The translations under genes and the position numbers were made by a program. A model generated the notes under the pieces. It worked only from the letters and a program-made list of their open reading frames with translations, was not told the DNA's origin and ran no database searches. From Atopobium fossor DSM 15642 (GTDB lineage: Bacteria > Actinomycetota > Coriobacteriia > Coriobacteriales > Atopobiaceae), in NCBI RefSeq assembly GCF_000483125.1, contig NZ_AXXR01000004.1, positions 161,504 to 225,503 of the forward strand: a stretch of DNA of 64,000 bases, written 5' to 3'. Shown piece by piece: positions 1 through 7,932 of this stretch. The stretch's first letter is position 1. The number at the start of each line of letters is the position of its first letter.

Positions 1-1
1 T

Positions 2-187
2 GTTCGTGTAGGCAACCATAATATTTTTAAAGGTAGATATTGGGTTCCAACAAAAATGTTTTCTGATGGAAAAGAACTCTTCAATCAAATAAACGAGCTG
101 GATTACAAGCTTAATCCAGCATCATTAAAGTCTCGTGCTCGTCGCGTAAATTCGGAATATATCAAAAATAAAAAGAGGAAAAAATAA
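2..187 (+). CDS. C-terminal end of an unrecognised protein (truncated by window start)
   Basis: An open frame runs from the window edge to a TAA at 185-187, giving the last 61 residues of a protein. The tail is very basic: it ends in a Lys/Arg-rich stretch (KNKKRKK). It ends one base before the next start codon, so it is very likely cotranscribed with the aldolase genes that follow. I do not recognise the family. From context it could be a sugar kinase, isomerase or regulator of the same operon, but nothing in the visible part decides this. Confidence 0.6.
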   Translation, partial: VRVGNHNIFKGRYWVPTKMFSDGKELFNQINELDYKLNPASLKSRARRVNSEYIKNKKRKK

Positions 188-188
188 A

Positions 189-857
189 ATGTTTGAGAAG
201 GAAAAGCAAGAAATTTTAAATGCTGCTCTTAAACTTGATCGTTACGGACTTATTGCTCTTTCCGGAGGTAATGTAAGTTCCCGCATGTCTAATGGCCTGA
301 TTTTAGTTACTCCCTCTGGTATGATTTATGATGAAATGACCTTCGAAGATGTCTTAGTTGTAGACATAGATGGCAATATCATAGAAGGAACTCGTAAAGC
401 CTCTGTCGATACAGAAGCGCTCCTCTATATTTTTAAAAAGATGCCACAGGTCAATGCAGTAATTCATACTCATCAGCCATATGCAACAGGACTGGGTCTT
501 GTCATGGATGAAATTCCTTGCAATCTTTCTACGATGGCCAATGCAGTAGAAGGCACTTGCCATGTGGCGAAGTATGGTGATCCAGGAAGTCTTTCTATGG
601 GTGTTGAGGCAGTAAATGCGATTGGTGATAGGCTCGCAGTTGTTCTGAAACATCATGGAGTCATTGCAGTTGGCAGGGATTTACGTCAAGCTCTATTTTC
701 TTGTGTATATCTGGAAGAGGCTGCAAAGACTGTTTCTGTTGCTCTCTCAACGGGTCTGCCAATGGCTGAAATGACTCCAGAACAAATCGAGGAAGCTGTT
801 GCAGTGTTCCATAGGTATGGTCAGCACACCTTAAATGAGCAGGGTAGTAATAAGTAA
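189..857 (+). CDS. fucA: Class II aldolase/adducin-family protein, L-fuculose-phosphate aldolase-like
   Basis: A 222-residue zinc aldolase of the type that splits a ketose 1-phosphate (L-fuculose-1-P in the named family) into dihydroxyacetone phosphate and an aldehyde. The sugar-phosphate pocket motif SGGNVS is at residues 25-30. Zinc ligands are seen at His93 and His95 (HTHQPYATG) and His155 (KHHGV), and Glu76 sits where the catalytic acid is expected. Length matches FucA. The start has AGAGGAAA just upstream, and the gene sits one base after the preceding frame. Next comes a second, structurally unrelated class II aldolase and a PTS EIIA, so the operon handles a phosphorylated sugar. The substrate could equally be another fuculose-, ribulose- or tagatose-like phosphate; the family call is firm, the substrate is not. 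Confidence 0.8.
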   Translation: MFEKEKQEILNAALKLDRYGLIALSGGNVSSRMSNGLILVTPSGMIYDEMTFEDVLVVDIDGNIIEGTRKASVDTEALLYIFKKMPQVNAVIHTHQPYATGLGLVMDEIPCNLSTMANAVEGTCHVAKYGDPGSLSMGVEAVNAIGDRLAVVLKHHGVIAVGRDLRQALFSCVYLEEAAKTVSVALSTGLPMAEMTPEQIEEAVAVFHRYGQHTLNEQGSNK

Positions 858-888
858 CAATCCTTTAATCCAATACAAAGGAGAAATA

Positions 889-1776
889 ATGCTGGTTAAT
901 CTTCGTGATATTTGTGCTATTGCCGAGCAAAATAATATGGCAATCGCTTCCTTTAATACTCCGAGTCTTGAGGCTGTTCGCGCTGCCATTGATGCTGCCG
1001 AGAAAACCGGTTATCCCGTAATTCTTTCTCATGCAGAAGGTCACGACCCCTTTGCACCTTTGAATGTCATTGGACCAGCTATGGTGGCCTTGGCAGAGCG
1101 CTCCAGTGCTCTGGTTTGCGTGCACTTGGACCACTGTGAGCATCTTTCTTACATGCGTCGTGCATTAGAGATAGGCTTTACGGGTGCTATGTTTGATGGC
1201 TCTTTTACTCCATACGAAGAAAATGTTGCCAACTCTCAGCGCGCGGCAGATATGTGCGCTGCTTTTGATGCGGGCTTGGAGTGTGAGCTTGGTTCTATGG
1301 GTTCTCGTGAAGCAGGTGCTCGTGATGAGGGTGGCACTGCTGAAGAGTCTGGTGCTGTATACACAGATCCCGTCCAAGCAGAAGAGTTTATCAACAGCAC
1401 TGGTTTGGATATTTTGGCATGCTCATTTGGTACCGTTCACGGAATTTATAAGGGAGAGCCTCATCTTAACTTTGATGTTCTTACGGACATTCGTAAGCGT
1501 GTCAATACACCTCTGGTTATGCATGGTGGTTCAGGGGTATCTGATGAGGATTATCATAAGGCCATTAATGCTGGTATTCGCAAGATTAATTACTACACGT
1601 ATGGCGTAAAATTTGCAGGTGACGCCGTTCGTTCGCTTATTGCCGAGCGCGAGGCTCAGAGCAGTGACGCAATTGTTTACTGGCACGACATGACCGTTGC
1701 GGCTTACGAGCGTCTTGTGGACGACTTTACGAACGTAGTAACCGTATTTGCCAACGGCGCACAACCCCTTGCCTAA
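889..1776 (+). CDS. Class II fructose/tagatose-bisphosphate aldolase family (GatY/KbaY-like)
   Basis: A 295-residue zinc-dependent TIM-barrel aldolase. The Asp-His pair of the family is at residues 81-82 (VHLDHCEH). The later zinc/phosphate motifs are present: SFGTVHGIYKG and VMHGGSGV, followed by GIRKINYYT near the C terminus. In GatY/KbaY-type enzymes this chemistry cleaves tagatose-1,6-bisphosphate to DHAP and glyceraldehyde 3-phosphate. The start at 889 follows AAAGGAG by a normal spacing; an upstream in-frame start at 835 overlaps the preceding gene and has no better ribosome site. It lies between a FucA-like aldolase and a PTS EIIA of the fructose/galactitol type, which fits galactitol/tagatose-like sugar use. 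Exact substrate unproven. Confidence 0.8.
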   Translation: MLVNLRDICAIAEQNNMAIASFNTPSLEAVRAAIDAAEKTGYPVILSHAEGHDPFAPLNVIGPAMVALAERSSALVCVHLDHCEHLSYMRRALEIGFTGAMFDGSFTPYEENVANSQRAADMCAAFDAGLECELGSMGSREAGARDEGGTAEESGAVYTDPVQAEEFINSTGLDILACSFGTVHGIYKGEPHLNFDVLTDIRKRVNTPLVMHGGSGVSDEDYHKAINAGIRKINYYTYGVKFAGDAVRSLIAEREAQSSDAIVYWHDMTVAAYERLVDDFTNVVTVFANGAQPLA

Positions 1777-1786
1777 GGAGGCATGT

Positions 1787-2263
1787 ATGAGTTCTATTGA
1801 TACTTCTCTTTACACACCAGAACTGGTCTTTTTTGATTTTGAGGCCAATACGTACGAAGACTTCTTCCAGAAGTTTTCCAAAATTATGATGGATAAGGGC
1901 TACGTAAAAGATAGCTGGTTGGATGCCATTACCGAGCGCGAGCGCAGTTTTGCAACGGGTTTGCAGTTCGAAAGTATTCCCGTAGCAATTCCTCACGTGG
2001 ATCCTCAGCACATCATTAAGCCCTACATTGCAATTATTAAGCCTAAGACTTCTATTAGTTTTGAACCAATGGCCGGAATGGTAGATCATGCTATCGACAC
2101 CAAACTTATTGTTAACCTTGGTCTGCTTAAACATGCAGAAGGACAGGTAGAGGTGTTGCAGGCTATGATGGGCATGTTCATGAATGAGGATGCCGTAGCG
2201 GACATTTTGTCTCAAACGACTGCCGAAGGAATGGTTGATTGCTTCAAGCGCTATGCTAATTAG
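1787..2263 (+). CDS. PTS EIIA component, fructose/mannitol/galactitol (GatA-like) type
   Basis: A 158-residue soluble EIIA domain that would take phosphate from HPr and pass it to an EIIB partner. The phospho-acceptor His lies in the family motif IPH (VAIPHVD, about residue 65). The start follows TAAGGAGGC; a longer in-frame start at 1748 lies inside the preceding gene. No EIIB or EIIC is encoded next to it, so the rest of the transporter must be upstream of the window or shared with another locus. It follows the GatY-like aldolase by 10 bp, supporting a galactitol/tagatose-like operon. Confidence 0.78.
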   Translation: MSSIDTSLYTPELVFFDFEANTYEDFFQKFSKIMMDKGYVKDSWLDAITERERSFATGLQFESIPVAIPHVDPQHIIKPYIAIIKPKTSISFEPMAGMVDHAIDTKLIVNLGLLKHAEGQVEVLQAMMGMFMNEDAVADILSQTTAEGMVDCFKRYAN

Positions 2264-2314
2264 TGGTACGCTAGTACACTCATAAGCCAAATCTAGCGCC
2301 ATAAGGAGGCACTC

Positions 2315-2956
2315 ATGGAACTTAATTCCTATATTGACCACACCATCCTCAAGCAAAATGCTACTGAGGCAGACCTTGCCAAGCTGTGCGACGAGGCTAT
2401 GAAGTATCACTTTGCTACGGTTTCCATCAATACGTGCTGGACTGCTTTTGCGGCCAAGCGTCTTGAAGGTTCTGGTGTAGGTGTAACCAGCTGCATTGGT
2501 TTTCCTTTGGGTGCTGCCAACACTGCAGGTAAGGTTGCTGAGGTTAAGCAGGCTGTAGCAGATGGTACCGCCGAGATTGATATGGTAATTAACGTTGGTA
2601 AGCTCATTGATGGCGATGATGAGTATGTAATTAATGACATCAAGTCTGTTGTAGAAGCTGCCGACGGTCATCCTGTAAAGGTTATTCTTGAGTGCTGCTT
2701 GCTTAATGATGAGCAAAAGATTCGTGCTTGTCAGGATTGTGTAGCTGCAGGTGCTTCCTTTGTTAAGACCTCTACCGGCTTTAGTACGGGTGGTGCAACA
2801 CTAGCTGACGTTGCTCTTATGCGTAAGACGGTTGGCGATAAGTGCAAGGTCAAGGCTGCAGGTGGTATTCATAACCGCACTGAGGCTGAGGCCATGATTG
2901 AGGCTGGCGCAGATCGTTTGGGCGTAAGCGCCTCCGTTGCTATTGTTGAGGGCTAA
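2315..2956 (+). CDS. deoC: Deoxyribose-phosphate aldolase
   Basis: A 213-residue class I aldolase that splits 2-deoxyribose-5-phosphate into glyceraldehyde 3-phosphate and acetaldehyde, the last step of deoxynucleoside breakdown. The Schiff-base lysine is Lys151 in VKTSTGF and the second active-site lysine is Lys180 in KVKAAGGI; YIDHT opens the protein, as usual. The start follows ATAAGGAGG. It is last but one in the sugar-PTS gene run rather than inside the deoB/deoD operon 3 kb away, but functionally it completes that pathway. The acetaldehyde could be reduced by an alcohol dehydrogenase such as the one at 18.2 kb (inference). Confidence 0.95.
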   Translation: MELNSYIDHTILKQNATEADLAKLCDEAMKYHFATVSINTCWTAFAAKRLEGSGVGVTSCIGFPLGAANTAGKVAEVKQAVADGTAEIDMVINVGKLIDGDDEYVINDIKSVVEAADGHPVKVILECCLLNDEQKIRACQDCVAAGASFVKTSTGFSTGGATLADVALMRKTVGDKCKVKAAGGIHNRTEAEAMIEAGADRLGVSASVAIVEG

Positions 2957-2981
2957 ATCTTTTTGATTGGGAGCTACATTC

Positions 2982-3278
2982 ATGATACCTGCAGCAAAAA
3001 TGAAAAAAAGAGCAAACATCTTACTTGTTGCTGGGCTTATTGCTTTGGCCGCTGGCATGGGGATAAGTGTATTCAAGCCAAATCCACAGCAAGATAATTT
3101 GCGTATTGCGCAAAATGCTCAAAACGCGGAGAAGGCGGCACTTGCTATCTCTGCAAACAATCGCAGTGATTTATTTGGTACTACATTAGGTAATGGATTT
3201 TTAGGCTTTGGTATTGCTACTACAGTAGGTAGTCTTGTAATACGTGTAATTGCTTCCAAAAAAGAACAGCAAGAATAG
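2982..3278 (+). CDS. Small two-TM membrane protein, unknown function
   Basis: A 98-residue protein with two predicted membrane spans: about residues 11-28 (LLVAGLIALAAGMGISVF) and about 68-88 (GFLGFGIATTVGSLV). A roughly 40-residue Asn/Gln/Ala-rich segment separates them and a short Lys-rich tail follows. I chose ATG 2982 because GGGAG lies 9 bases upstream. It follows deoC by 25 bp and is closed by a strong terminator at 3332, so it is the last gene of the operon. I do not recognise the family. Confidence 0.65.
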   Translation: MIPAAKMKKRANILLVAGLIALAAGMGISVFKPNPQQDNLRIAQNAQNAEKAALAISANNRSDLFGTTLGNGFLGFGIATTVGSLVIRVIASKKEQQE

Positions 3279-3331
3279 TACGAATAAAATGTTAGTGGTG
3301 AATGTAAGCCATATAAACATTCATCAGTATG

Positions 3332-3375
3332 AAACCTGCTTAAGCTGGGCGTATACCAGCTCAAGCAGGTTTTTT
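3332..3375 (+). terminator. Intrinsic terminator ending the aldolase-deoC operon
   Basis: Long stem (AAACCTGCTT/AAGCTGG paired with CCAGCT/AAGCAGGTTT, one mismatch) with loop GCGTATA, followed by a run of six T. It lies between convergent transcription units. Confidence 0.85.
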
Positions 3376-3434
3376 GTATATCGAAAGATGTCGTACTAAG
3401 ATTTGTCGTGATAAATTATGTATGTTTGCAACGC

Positions 3435-4370
3435 CTATGCGCGACGCTTACTCAACTCACTTGCTACCTGAGCACCTAAAGCAACGTTATTAAATACCAG
3501 TTGAATATTGGCTTCAAGGCTTGCACCACCAGTCAACTTCTGGATTTTATCGAGCAAGAAAGGTGTGATTTTCTTGCCAGTAATACCCTTCTTGTCCATC
3601 TCTGCGATAGCTGCCTCAATGGTTGCGTTGATGGAGTCGGCGTCCATGGAGTACTGCTTGGGAATGGGATTGGTAACTAGCATGCCACCACCAAGACCAA
3701 GCTCAGACTTGGTGTGGAAGATACCAGCCAGCTCAGAAGGAGTATCTACGCGGTAGTCTACGCTAAAGCCACTCGTGCGCGTATAGAAGGCGGGCAACTC
3801 GTCAGTTTGGTAACCAAATACGGTAACACCTTTGGTCTCCAAGTACTCACGGGTAAGACCCAAATCCAAAATGGATTTAGCGCCAGCACAAATAACCATA
3901 ACGGGGGTTTGTGCCAGCTCTTCAAGATCTGCAGAAACGTCCATGGTAGTCTCGGCGCCACGATGTACGCCGCCAATACCACCCGTTGCAAACACAGAAA
4001 TACCAGCCAAAGCTGCAACAATCATGGTTGCAGCAACGGTGGTAGCGCCATCTTCGCCACGCTCAACTAATACAGGAATATCTCGACGACTGGCCTTAGT
4101 AACCTCAAGACCCTTCTTGCCCAGGTAATCAATCTCGTCTGTAGAAAGGCCTGCGCGCAGTTTACCGCCGATAATAGCAATGGTTGCAGGAACAGCGCCA
4201 TTATCGCGAATAATTTGCTCTACCTGTAAGGCAGTTTCTACATTTTTGGGGTAGGGCATACCGTGAGAAATAATGGTGGATTCCAAAGCAACAACGGGCT
4301 TGTTGGTATCCAGAGCATCCTGAACCTCAGGAGATACAACCACATACTTCTTTAAAGATTCTGCATTCAT
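3435..4370 (-). CDS. psuG: Pseudouridine-5'-phosphate glycosidase
   Basis: A 311-residue enzyme that reversibly cleaves the C-glycosidic bond of pseudouridine-5'-phosphate to uracil and ribose-5-phosphate. Family features visible: VALESTIISHGMPYP near the N terminus, TVAATMIVAALAGI in the middle, and the FATGGIGGVHRGAE block typical of PsuG. The start at 4370 follows AGAAAGGATC; a longer in-frame extension to 4481 has no ribosome site and looks non-coding. It lies 126 bp downstream of the pseudouridine kinase on the same strand, giving the standard kinase-glycosidase pair. Its products feed Upp and the pentose phosphate route. Confidence 0.95.
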   Translation of the reverse strand: MNAESLKKYVVVSPEVQDALDTNKPVVALESTIISHGMPYPKNVETALQVEQIIRDNGAVPATIAIIGGKLRAGLSTDEIDYLGKKGLEVTKASRRDIPVLVERGEDGATTVAATMIVAALAGISVFATGGIGGVHRGAETTMDVSADLEELAQTPVMVICAGAKSILDLGLTREYLETKGVTVFGYQTDELPAFYTRTSGFSVDYRVDTPSELAGIFHTKSELGLGGGMLVTNPIPKQYSMDADSINATIEAAIAEMDKKGITGKKITPFLLDKIQKLTGGASLEANIQLVFNNVALGAQVASELSKRRA

Positions 4371-4496
4371 GAATAGATCCTTTCTATAGGTCCTACACAG
4401 GACATAAGTAAACAACGTGGTTATGCTGGTAAGTGAGTGCATAAAATGACGTGCCGTAATGCAGATGCGGAAAAACAGCACTAGCGTAAGCGAGCA

Positions 4497-5603
4497 TCAT
4501 TTGATGCGAATAGCTGCTTGCTCCATACGCTCAAGCACCGTACTTTCCGAGACTGCCTTACTAATGGTTTGCGGGCTTTCAATACAAAGCGCTGCTGTAG
4601 CTAGACCAGCTTGCGCGCACTTTTCAAGAGAAAAACCTTTAAGCCAACCCCAGGTAATGGCTGCCATCATCGAGTCGCCAGCACCAGTGGTGTTAACCAC
4701 CGTGGTCTTAAAGGGAGCCATCGTAAAGCGTTCGTTTTTATCGGCAGCCAACAGTCCGTCAGATCCGAGTGAGATAAACAATCGTTCAATTCCAGCATCT
4801 AGCAGGACATCAATGGCTTTGTTAAGACTCTTTTTGTCGGTAATATTAACGCCACTTAAAAGCTCTGCTTCGAGGCGATTGGGCTTAAGTGTATGAATAT
4901 GGTTGAGCAATCCACACAGCTTTTCGGCCTTAGTAGTAGAAACAGGATCACAAAACAGAGGAACCTGTACGTGCTCGGCCAAAAATTTGATAGATTCAAC
5001 AGGGAGATTGGTATCAATAACGCAGGCAGCGCCACGATTGATAAGGTCAATCTTGCCAGCAAGATAATCGGGAGTGAGCTTCTCGTAAATATGCATGTCA
5101 GAAATGGCAAGCTCCATGTCACCTGCTTCATTTGCAATAAACAAATAGGTGGATGTGTTTCCTCCTGCAACAATAAGGGCATCGGTAATGTCTATGCCAG
5201 CAGTGCGACAACGCTCTTGTAAAAAAATTGCATTGTCATCATCGCCAAAAGCAGTAAGAAGTTTAACCTTGGGACCAAGCAGCGCAAGATTGTGAGCAAT
5301 GTTTCGTCCTGCTCCACCTGGAGAGGTGGTTACCATGCCAGGATTGGAGTCCTTAGCGCGCAGTGCAGCGGAAGGTCTGCCAGCAATATCTAGGTTTGCT
5401 CCGCCTACAACGGTTACATAGGGATCCTTGCGCACAATATAACTGCGGCCCAAAATAGCGCCTTTAGTAGTGAGATTAGAAATATGTACCGCTACAGACG
5501 AACGTGAAATACCAGCTTTTTGTGCCAGTTCAAGCTGCGAGATATAGGGGTTCTCTGCAATCCAAGCAAGAATTTGCTGCTCTCGTTCGGTGAGTGGCTC
5601 CAT
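4497..5603 (-). CDS. psuK: Pseudouridine kinase with N-terminal winged-helix domain (PfkB family)
   Basis: A 368-residue protein in two parts. Residues about 1-55 are a winged helix-turn-helix (LTEREQQILAWI, then SQLELAQKAGISRSSVAVHI). Residues about 62-360 are a PfkB-type sugar kinase with TVVGGANLDI, the glycine-rich SPGGAGRNIA, and the catalytic TTGAGDS motif (usual form DTGAGDS, Asp replaced by Thr). With psuG next to it, phosphorylation of pseudouridine at O5' is the likely reaction. The fused DNA-binding domain suggests it also regulates its own promoter, where a palindrome GATTAGTAATC overlaps the predicted start of transcription. The start follows AAGGAGGG. Some HTH-PfkB proteins act on other nucleosides, so exact substrate rests on context. 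Confidence 0.88.
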   Translation of the reverse strand: MEPLTEREQQILAWIAENPYISQLELAQKAGISRSSVAVHISNLTTKGAILGRSYIVRKDPYVTVVGGANLDIAGRPSAALRAKDSNPGMVTTSPGGAGRNIAHNLALLGPKVKLLTAFGDDDNAIFLQERCRTAGIDITDALIVAGGNTSTYLFIANEAGDMELAISDMHIYEKLTPDYLAGKIDLINRGAACVIDTNLPVESIKFLAEHVQVPLFCDPVSTTKAEKLCGLLNHIHTLKPNRLEAELLSGVNITDKKSLNKAIDVLLDAGIERLFISLGSDGLLAADKNERFTMAPFKTTVVNTTGAGDSMMAAITWGWLKGFSLEKCAQAGLATAALCIESPQTISKAVSESTVLERMEQAAIRIK

Positions 5604-5648
5604 GACGTCCCTCCTTATCTAAACAAGAGATTATATATATAAACATTA

Positions 5649-5694
5649 GATTAGTAATCAAAATTTAGTATAGAAGGGTGCATATGCTTGTCAA
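5649..5694 (-). promoter_or_regulatory. psuK promoter with palindromic operator at the start site
   Basis: On the minus strand a -35 box TTGACA (5694-5689) and -10 box TATACT (5672-5667) are separated by 16 bp, both close to consensus. Just downstream, at 5649-5659, lies the palindrome GATTA-G-TAATC, where a repressor would block initiation. Candidate binder: the helix-turn-helix of PsuK itself (inference). Confidence 0.65.
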
Positions 5695-5737
5695 TAGACA
5701 TTTCTAACTATTTCGCGAATGGCTCTTTAGATGGCTC

Positions 5738-5803
5738 TAAACAAACACCTGTTTATATAAATATAGTACGCATTAACAGGGTTTCTCAACATATGTTGAG
5801 AAA
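5738..5803. promoter_or_regulatory. Inverted repeats in the psuK/deoB divergent region, including a 22-bp perfect palindrome
   Basis: Two dyads lie between psuK and deoB. One is TAAACA-N6-TGTTTA at 5738-5755. The other is a perfect 22-bp palindrome at 5782-5803 with half-site TTTCTCAACAT. No T-run follows directly in either direction as in a terminator, and the position upstream of deoB suggests operator sites for a nucleoside-responsive regulator. The rest of 5804-5961 shows only the repeated word ACCGCTC and no clear promoter that I can defend. Confidence 0.5.
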
Positions 5804-5961
5804 AAATACCCCCTTTTTGCTTGATTTCTAAATAAGTGTTGTGTTTACCGCTCGCGGAATAAACATCCGTCTACCGACAGTAATTGGGGTACCGCTCACC
5901 GGATTGTTATGCTTAATGAGTTAAGAATGACTACAGCCATTGTGATTTGTAGGTGAGTAAC

Positions 5962-7152
5962 ATGGCAAAGCGCGTATTTATTACTGTCTTGGACAGCTTT
6001 GGAATTGGCGAAGAGCCCGATGCCGCCGAGTACGGCGATGAAGGTAGCAACACTTTATGTGCCTGTGCTACCAGCCCTTATTTTTCTTTAGATAACTTGC
6101 GTAATCTTGGTTTGTTCAATATTGATGGCGCACTGGAATCTGTCTACAACACCACCCTTGCTCCTCTTGATGCTCCTACCGGTGCGTATATGCGCTTGCG
6201 CGAAGCATCTAAGGGTAAGGACACTACGGTGGGCCACTGGGAGATTGCTGGTGTTATTTCACCCGAGCGTTTCCCCACGTATCCCAATGGTTTTCCTGCC
6301 GAGATTATCGAGGAGTTTGAGCGTCAGACTGGTCGCAAGGTTTTGTGCAACAAGCCTTACTCTGGCACAGATGTTATCCGTGATTACGGTAATCAGATGG
6401 TAGAGACAGGTTCTCTTATTGTATATACCTCTGCGGATAGTGTGTTCCAGATTGCTGCACATGAGGATGTTGTCTCTTGTGAACAGCTTTACGAGTACTG
6501 CCGTATGGCCCGCAAAATTTTAGTAGGCAAGCATGGTGTAGCTCGTGTTATTGCACGCCCCTTTATTGGCGAGAATGGCAACTATACGCGCACTTCTCAT
6601 CGTCATGATTTCTCTTTGGAGCCTACAGGTACCACTATGATGGACGCTCTTGTGGATGCAAAGAAGGACGTTATTGCTGTTGGCAAGATCGCAGATATTT
6701 TTGCTCATCGTGGTGTAACCGAGACTATTCCTACCTCTGGAAATCCAGAGGGTATCGACCGCACAATCGAGCTTCTTGATCGTGATTTTGAGGGTCTGTG
6801 TTTTATTAACTTGGTGGATACAGACATGATTTATGGTCATCGCAATGATGTAGATGGCTATGCCAAGGCTCTTGCGTACTTTGATCAACATGTTCCTACC
6901 ATGCTTTCTAAACTACGTGAGGATGACTTGTTTATGGTTGTGGCAGATCACGGTTGTGATCCCGTAACGCCTTCTACCGATCATTCTCGTGAATATGTAC
7001 CTTGGATTGTTGCTGGTAAGAAGGTTAAGCCCAATACTAATTTGGGAACCAGCACTACGTTTGCCGATGTATCGGCTACTGTTTTGGAGTACTTGGACGT
7101 TCCCGCACTTGAGGTAGGTACGTCTCATTTAAGCAAAATCATGGAGGGATAA
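5962..7152 (+). CDS. deoB: Phosphopentomutase
   Basis: A 396-residue alkaline-phosphatase-superfamily mutase that interconverts (deoxy)ribose-1-phosphate and -5-phosphate. Metal and active-site motifs are in place: LDSFGIGE near residue 10, KGKDTTVGHWE with the phospho-acceptor Thr, DTDMIYGHRND, and ADHGCDPVTPSTDHSREYVP near the C terminus. I start at ATG 5962, preceded by AGGTGAG; a GTG at 5953 in frame has no ribosome site. It is the first gene of the deoB-deoD-transporter-cdd-pdp run and is 3 bp from deoD. Confidence 0.95.
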   Translation: MAKRVFITVLDSFGIGEEPDAAEYGDEGSNTLCACATSPYFSLDNLRNLGLFNIDGALESVYNTTLAPLDAPTGAYMRLREASKGKDTTVGHWEIAGVISPERFPTYPNGFPAEIIEEFERQTGRKVLCNKPYSGTDVIRDYGNQMVETGSLIVYTSADSVFQIAAHEDVVSCEQLYEYCRMARKILVGKHGVARVIARPFIGENGNYTRTSHRHDFSLEPTGTTMMDALVDAKKDVIAVGKIADIFAHRGVTETIPTSGNPEGIDRTIELLDRDFEGLCFINLVDTDMIYGHRNDVDGYAKALAYFDQHVPTMLSKLREDDLFMVVADHGCDPVTPSTDHSREYVPWIVAGKKVKPNTNLGTSTTFADVSATVLEYLDVPALEVGTSHLSKIMEG

Positions 7153-7155
7153 AGA

Positions 7156-7863
7156 ATGACTACTCCTACCCCACACAATGCAGCCGTTGAAGGACAGATT
7201 GCCAAAACTGTTCTTATGCCTGGTGATCCTTTACGCGCCAAATATGTAGCAGACCACTATCTAGAAAATGTTGAGTGCTTCAACACGGTTCGTAACATGT
7301 TTGGTTATACCGGTACCTACAACGGTAAGCCTGTTTCTGTTATGGGCGGTGGTATGGGCATTCCTTCCATTGGTATTTATTCGTATGAGCTATATCACGC
7401 CTACGATGTAGATGCCATTATTCGCATTGGTTCTGCTGGTGGTTTGGCACCTCAGGTACAACTTCGCGACTTGGTAATTGGTATGGGTGCCTGCACCGAT
7501 TCAAACTATGCGGCTCAGTATCGTCTCCCTGGTACGTATGCTCCTATCGCAAGCTTTGATTTGCTACGTCGTGCGGTAGAGTCTGCCGAGAATCTTGGTG
7601 TACCAACACACGTGGGTAATGTGCTTTCCGCAGATGTTTTCTATAACGATGATGAGACCGTAAATGAGCGCTGGGCTGGCATGGGTGTGTTGGCAGTAGA
7701 GATGGAGTCCGCTGGTTTATACATGAATGCAGCGCGCGCTGGCAAGAAGGCTTTGTGCATCTGCACCATCTCCGATTTGCCGCTCACCGGCGCTTCTCTG
7801 CCGGCGGACGAGCGTCAGACAAGCTTTACGCAGATGATGGAAGTAGCATTATCGCTTGCGTAA
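7156..7863 (+). CDS. deoD: Purine-nucleoside phosphorylase (DeoD type)
   Basis: A 235-residue hexameric-type phosphorylase that splits purine (deoxy)nucleosides with phosphate into base and (deoxy)ribose-1-P. Visible motifs: the phosphate-binding MPGDPLRAK, GGGMGIPS, the EMESAGLY block, and the catalytic pair Asp (TISDLP) and Arg (ADERQ). GAGGG precedes the start, 3 bp after deoB, so translation is probably coupled. Its product is the DeoB substrate. Confidence 0.95.
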   Translation: MTTPTPHNAAVEGQIAKTVLMPGDPLRAKYVADHYLENVECFNTVRNMFGYTGTYNGKPVSVMGGGMGIPSIGIYSYELYHAYDVDAIIRIGSAGGLAPQVQLRDLVIGMGACTDSNYAAQYRLPGTYAPIASFDLLRRAVESAENLGVPTHVGNVLSADVFYNDDETVNERWAGMGVLAVEMESAGLYMNAARAGKKALCICTISDLPLTGASLPADERQTSFTQMMEVALSLA

Positions 7864-7932
7864 ACATAGTACGTATTGTTAGTGCACGGTTTGTATTGTT
7901 AAGAGTTTAGGTTTTAGAGAAGGGAATCACGC

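Noticed and set aside
1727..2716. Long minus-strand open frame (329 codons) opposite EIIA and deoC
   Set aside because: It covers two well-supported plus-strand genes, has no ribosome site and its translation is low-complexity and unlike any family.
5782..5803. Reading the 22-bp palindrome as a terminator for psuK or deoB
   Set aside because: It lies upstream of both divergent genes, is AT-rich, and has no proper T-run at the stem end.
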